From JBBITW01 sp037440525 (GTDB lineage Bacteria > Desulfobacterota > BSN033 > UBA1163): 7,046 nucleotides of DNA. Numbering within the stretch: the first letter of the stretch is position 1; the number at the start of each line of letters is the position of its first letter. The notes beneath the pieces are model-generated. The model worked only from the letters and a program-made list of their open reading frames with translations. It ran no database searches and was not told where the DNA came from. Below, in pieces: positions 5,870 to 7,046 of this stretch. Made by a program: the position numbers and the translations under genes. The DNA is taken from positions 1-7,046 of the forward strand of contig JBBITW010000182.1 in NCBI GenBank assembly GCA_037440525.1, read 5' to 3'.

Positions 5870-5889
5870 CATTAAATTTTAAGATGAGC

Positions 5890-5895
5890 TATAAT
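5890..5895 (+). promoter_or_regulatory. -10 box of the PflX-like gene
   Basis: A perfect TATAAT lies 21 bases before the start codon. No good -35 is seen; the best hexamers in place (around 5866-5872) match poorly. A GGGGA at 5906-5910, 6 bases before the ATG, serves as RBS. The gene is therefore probably transcribed on its own. Confidence 0.45.
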
Positions 5896-5916
5896 AAGAA
5901 CTAAAGGGGAAGTGAA

Positions 5917-6822
5917 ATGGCCTTCGTTCCTTCTTATATAGAACTTCATGAGAAAGGCATTCTTACCCAGAGGGTAGAGGAGTTGGGCGAAATCCTAAAA
6001 GAGTGCAGGCTTTGCCCGAGGGAGTGTCGGGTCAATCGAATCGATGGAGATGTGGGATATTGCGGTGCGTCTTCAGAAATTATGGTTTCAAGTGCCTTTC
6101 CCCATTTCGGTGAAGAGCCTCCTCTGGTTGGTTATCATGGTTCAGGAACAATCTTTCTTACCCACTGCAATCTCCTCTGTATCTTCTGTCAGAATTATGA
6201 TATAAGCCATCAGGGCCGAGGAGGAAGGATCTCAGTATCAGATCTGGCACGAACAATGGTAAAACTCCAGGAACTGGGGTGTCATAATATCAACTTTGTC
6301 ACCCCAACTCATTATGCTCCACAGATTGTCTCTGCCCTGCCGGAGGCGATTGAGAGAGGACTTCGTCTTCCAATAGTCTACAACTGTTCAGGATATGAAT
6401 CCCTGGAGGTAATAAAACTCCTCGAGGATATAGTGGATATCTATATGCCTGATATTAAATATATGGATGAAAGATTTTCTAAGAAGTTTTCAAATGCCCC
6501 TGATTATCCAAAGGTTGTTAAAAATGTTCTCAAAGAGATGCATCGTCAGGTAGGAGAACTTAAAACCAATGCCCTCGGAATTGCTGAAAGAGGACTCCTT
6601 ATAAGACACCTTGTAATGCCAAATGGAATTGCCTCTTCTGAGGCTGTGCTGAGATTCATTGCTGAAGAGATTTCTCCTCATTCCTATGTCAACATTATGG
6701 ACCAATACCGTCCTGAGTACAGGGCCCATGAATATCCTGAAATCAACCGGAGGATAACACATAAGGAATATGTAGAGGCAATTCAGATTGCGAAACGCTT
6801 CGGCCTCTACAGGGGCTTTTAA
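5917..6822 (+). CDS. PflX-like radical SAM protein (pyruvate formate-lyase activating enzyme-like)
   Basis: A 301-residue cytoplasmic iron-sulfur protein of the radical SAM superfamily, closest by eye to the PflX group (COG1313). The SAM-cluster motif is C84-x3-C88-x2-C91 in LTHCNLLCIFCQNYDIS. Four N-terminal cysteines, C30, C33, C37 and C49 (CRLCPRECRVN...GYC), are typical of this group and could hold a second cluster. Other group features are EEPPLVGYHGSGTIF (66-80), HNINFVTPTHYAPQIV (123-138), NCSGYE (156-161), the PDIKYMD strand (178-184), LVMPNG (232-237) and MDQYRPEYRA (261-270). Length is normal for the group. Members are called activating enzymes by similarity to PflA, which makes a glycyl radical on its partner, but no glycyl-radical enzyme is encoded here and the true substrate is unknown. 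The start has GGGGA at the right distance. Confidence 0.9.
   Translation: MAFVPSYIELHEKGILTQRVEELGEILKECRLCPRECRVNRIDGDVGYCGASSEIMVSSAFPHFGEEPPLVGYHGSGTIFLTHCNLLCIFCQNYDISHQGRGGRISVSDLARTMVKLQELGCHNINFVTPTHYAPQIVSALPEAIERGLRLPIVYNCSGYESLEVIKLLEDIVDIYMPDIKYMDERFSKKFSNAPDYPKVVKNVLKEMHRQVGELKTNALGIAERGLLIRHLVMPNGIASSEAVLRFIAEEISPHSYVNIMDQYRPEYRAHEYPEINRRITHKEYVEAIQIAKRFGLYRGF
6803..6820 (+). terminator. Weak intrinsic terminator candidate at the PflX stop
   Basis: GCCTC, loop TACA, GGGGC and then TTTT make a 5-bp stem with one G-T pair and a short T run, overlapping the last codons. It is weak, and may be only coding sequence. Confidence 0.2.
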
Positions 6823-6862
6823 ATCTGGATCATCTCCAAAAAGTTGATAAGATGATAGGGAT

Positions 6863-6886
6863 TCAAGGGGTCAAAGAGTCAAGGGG
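6863..6886. repeat. Three tandem 8-base units
   Basis: TCAAGGGG, TCAAAGAG, TCAAGGGG: units one and three are identical and the middle one differs at two positions. It lies in the gene-free end of the window. No function can be assigned. Confidence 0.4.
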
Positions 6887-6938
6887 AATGCTTAAGAATT
6901 ACAAATAGTTCTTTCTCCCCAAGAAGGCTTTGTGGCAA

Positions 6939-7021
6939 TGTCATTCTGAGGCTTTAGCCGAAGAATCTATGTTTTATAAGGGTTTTAATTCCATAGATTC
7001 CTCGCTTCGCTCGGAATGACA
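6939..7021. repeat. Dispersed inverted-repeat unit (GTCATTCTGAG...GAATCT type)
   Basis: TGTCATTC (6939-6946) pairs perfectly with GAATGACA (7014-7021). Inside, the left arm continues TGAG...GAAGAATCTATG and the right arm, read on the minus strand, continues CGAG...GAGGAATCTATG. This is an 83-bp near-palindrome with a central AT-rich loop. It has no coding capacity. I recognise this kind of unit as a common dispersed, MITE- or REP-like repeat in uncultured bacteria. Confidence 0.7.
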
Positions 7022-7030
7022 CCACTCTGT

Positions 7031-7046
7031 TGTCATTTCGAGGCGT
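7031..7046. repeat. Start of a second unit of the same repeat, cut by the window edge
   Basis: TGTCATTTCGAGGCGT matches the beginning of the 6939 unit (TGTCATTCTGAGGCTT) at 13 of 16 positions, beginning nine bases after that unit ends. This suggests a cluster of units in a row. The rest is outside the window. Confidence 0.45.

Noticed and set aside
6863..7046. A CRISPR array from the repeated units at the right end.
   Set aside because: The units are inverted repeats of different length without regular unique spacers, and no cas gene is present.

Overview
This is a bacterial window. It has strong GGAGG-type ribosome binding sites, sigma-70-like promoter boxes, AT-rich intergenic DNA and a Bacteria-type insertion element. 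The genes fit an anaerobe: a UbiD-family decarboxylase and a PflX-like radical SAM protein. Dispersed palindromic repeats of the GTCATTCTGAG...GAATCT kind, which I associate with genomes of uncultured anaerobic bacteria, point the same way. I cannot assign a phylum from this sequence alone.

Layout. (1) 1-741, minus strand: the first 247 codons of a UbiD-family decarboxylase that runs off the left edge. Its candidate promoter (895-923) carries a run of eight G in the spacer between the -35 and -10 boxes. (2) 742-1281: AT-rich DNA with no gene I can support beyond that promoter and leader. (3) 1282-3878, plus strand: a two-gene transposon core. A DruA-like (DUF4338) protein overlaps the start of a full-length IS66-family DDE transposase by 16 bases. 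A perfect GC-rich hairpin follows the transposase stop. I could not find terminal inverted repeats or a target-site duplication. (4) 4053-4654, minus strand: a DUF433/DUF5615 toxin-antitoxin pair with an ATGA overlap and a perfect extended -10 promoter. (5) 4704-4812: a small MITE-like inverted repeat whose left end may supply the -35 region of the toxin-antitoxin promoter. It is followed by AT-rich DNA with three perfect palindromes. (6) 5092-5745, plus strand: a membrane-anchored lytic transglycosylase of the SLT/GH23 type. An operator-like palindrome lies before its RBS, and a perfect 9-bp hairpin lies inside its first codons. (7) 5917-6822, plus strand: a PflX-like radical SAM protein. (8) 6823-7046: an 8-bp tandem repeat and a dispersed inverted-repeat unit, with the start of a second unit at the right edge.

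How it fits together. The stretch looks like a mosaic of single housekeeping or metabolic genes separated by mobile DNA, not one operon. The most unusual part is the pairing of a DruA-family protein with an IS66 transposase. There is no Druantia helicase (DruE) here, so I read it as a transposon partner gene and not as a defence island. Other points worth a second look are the homopolymer promoter, which could be phase-variable, and the hairpin built into the transglycosylase start.
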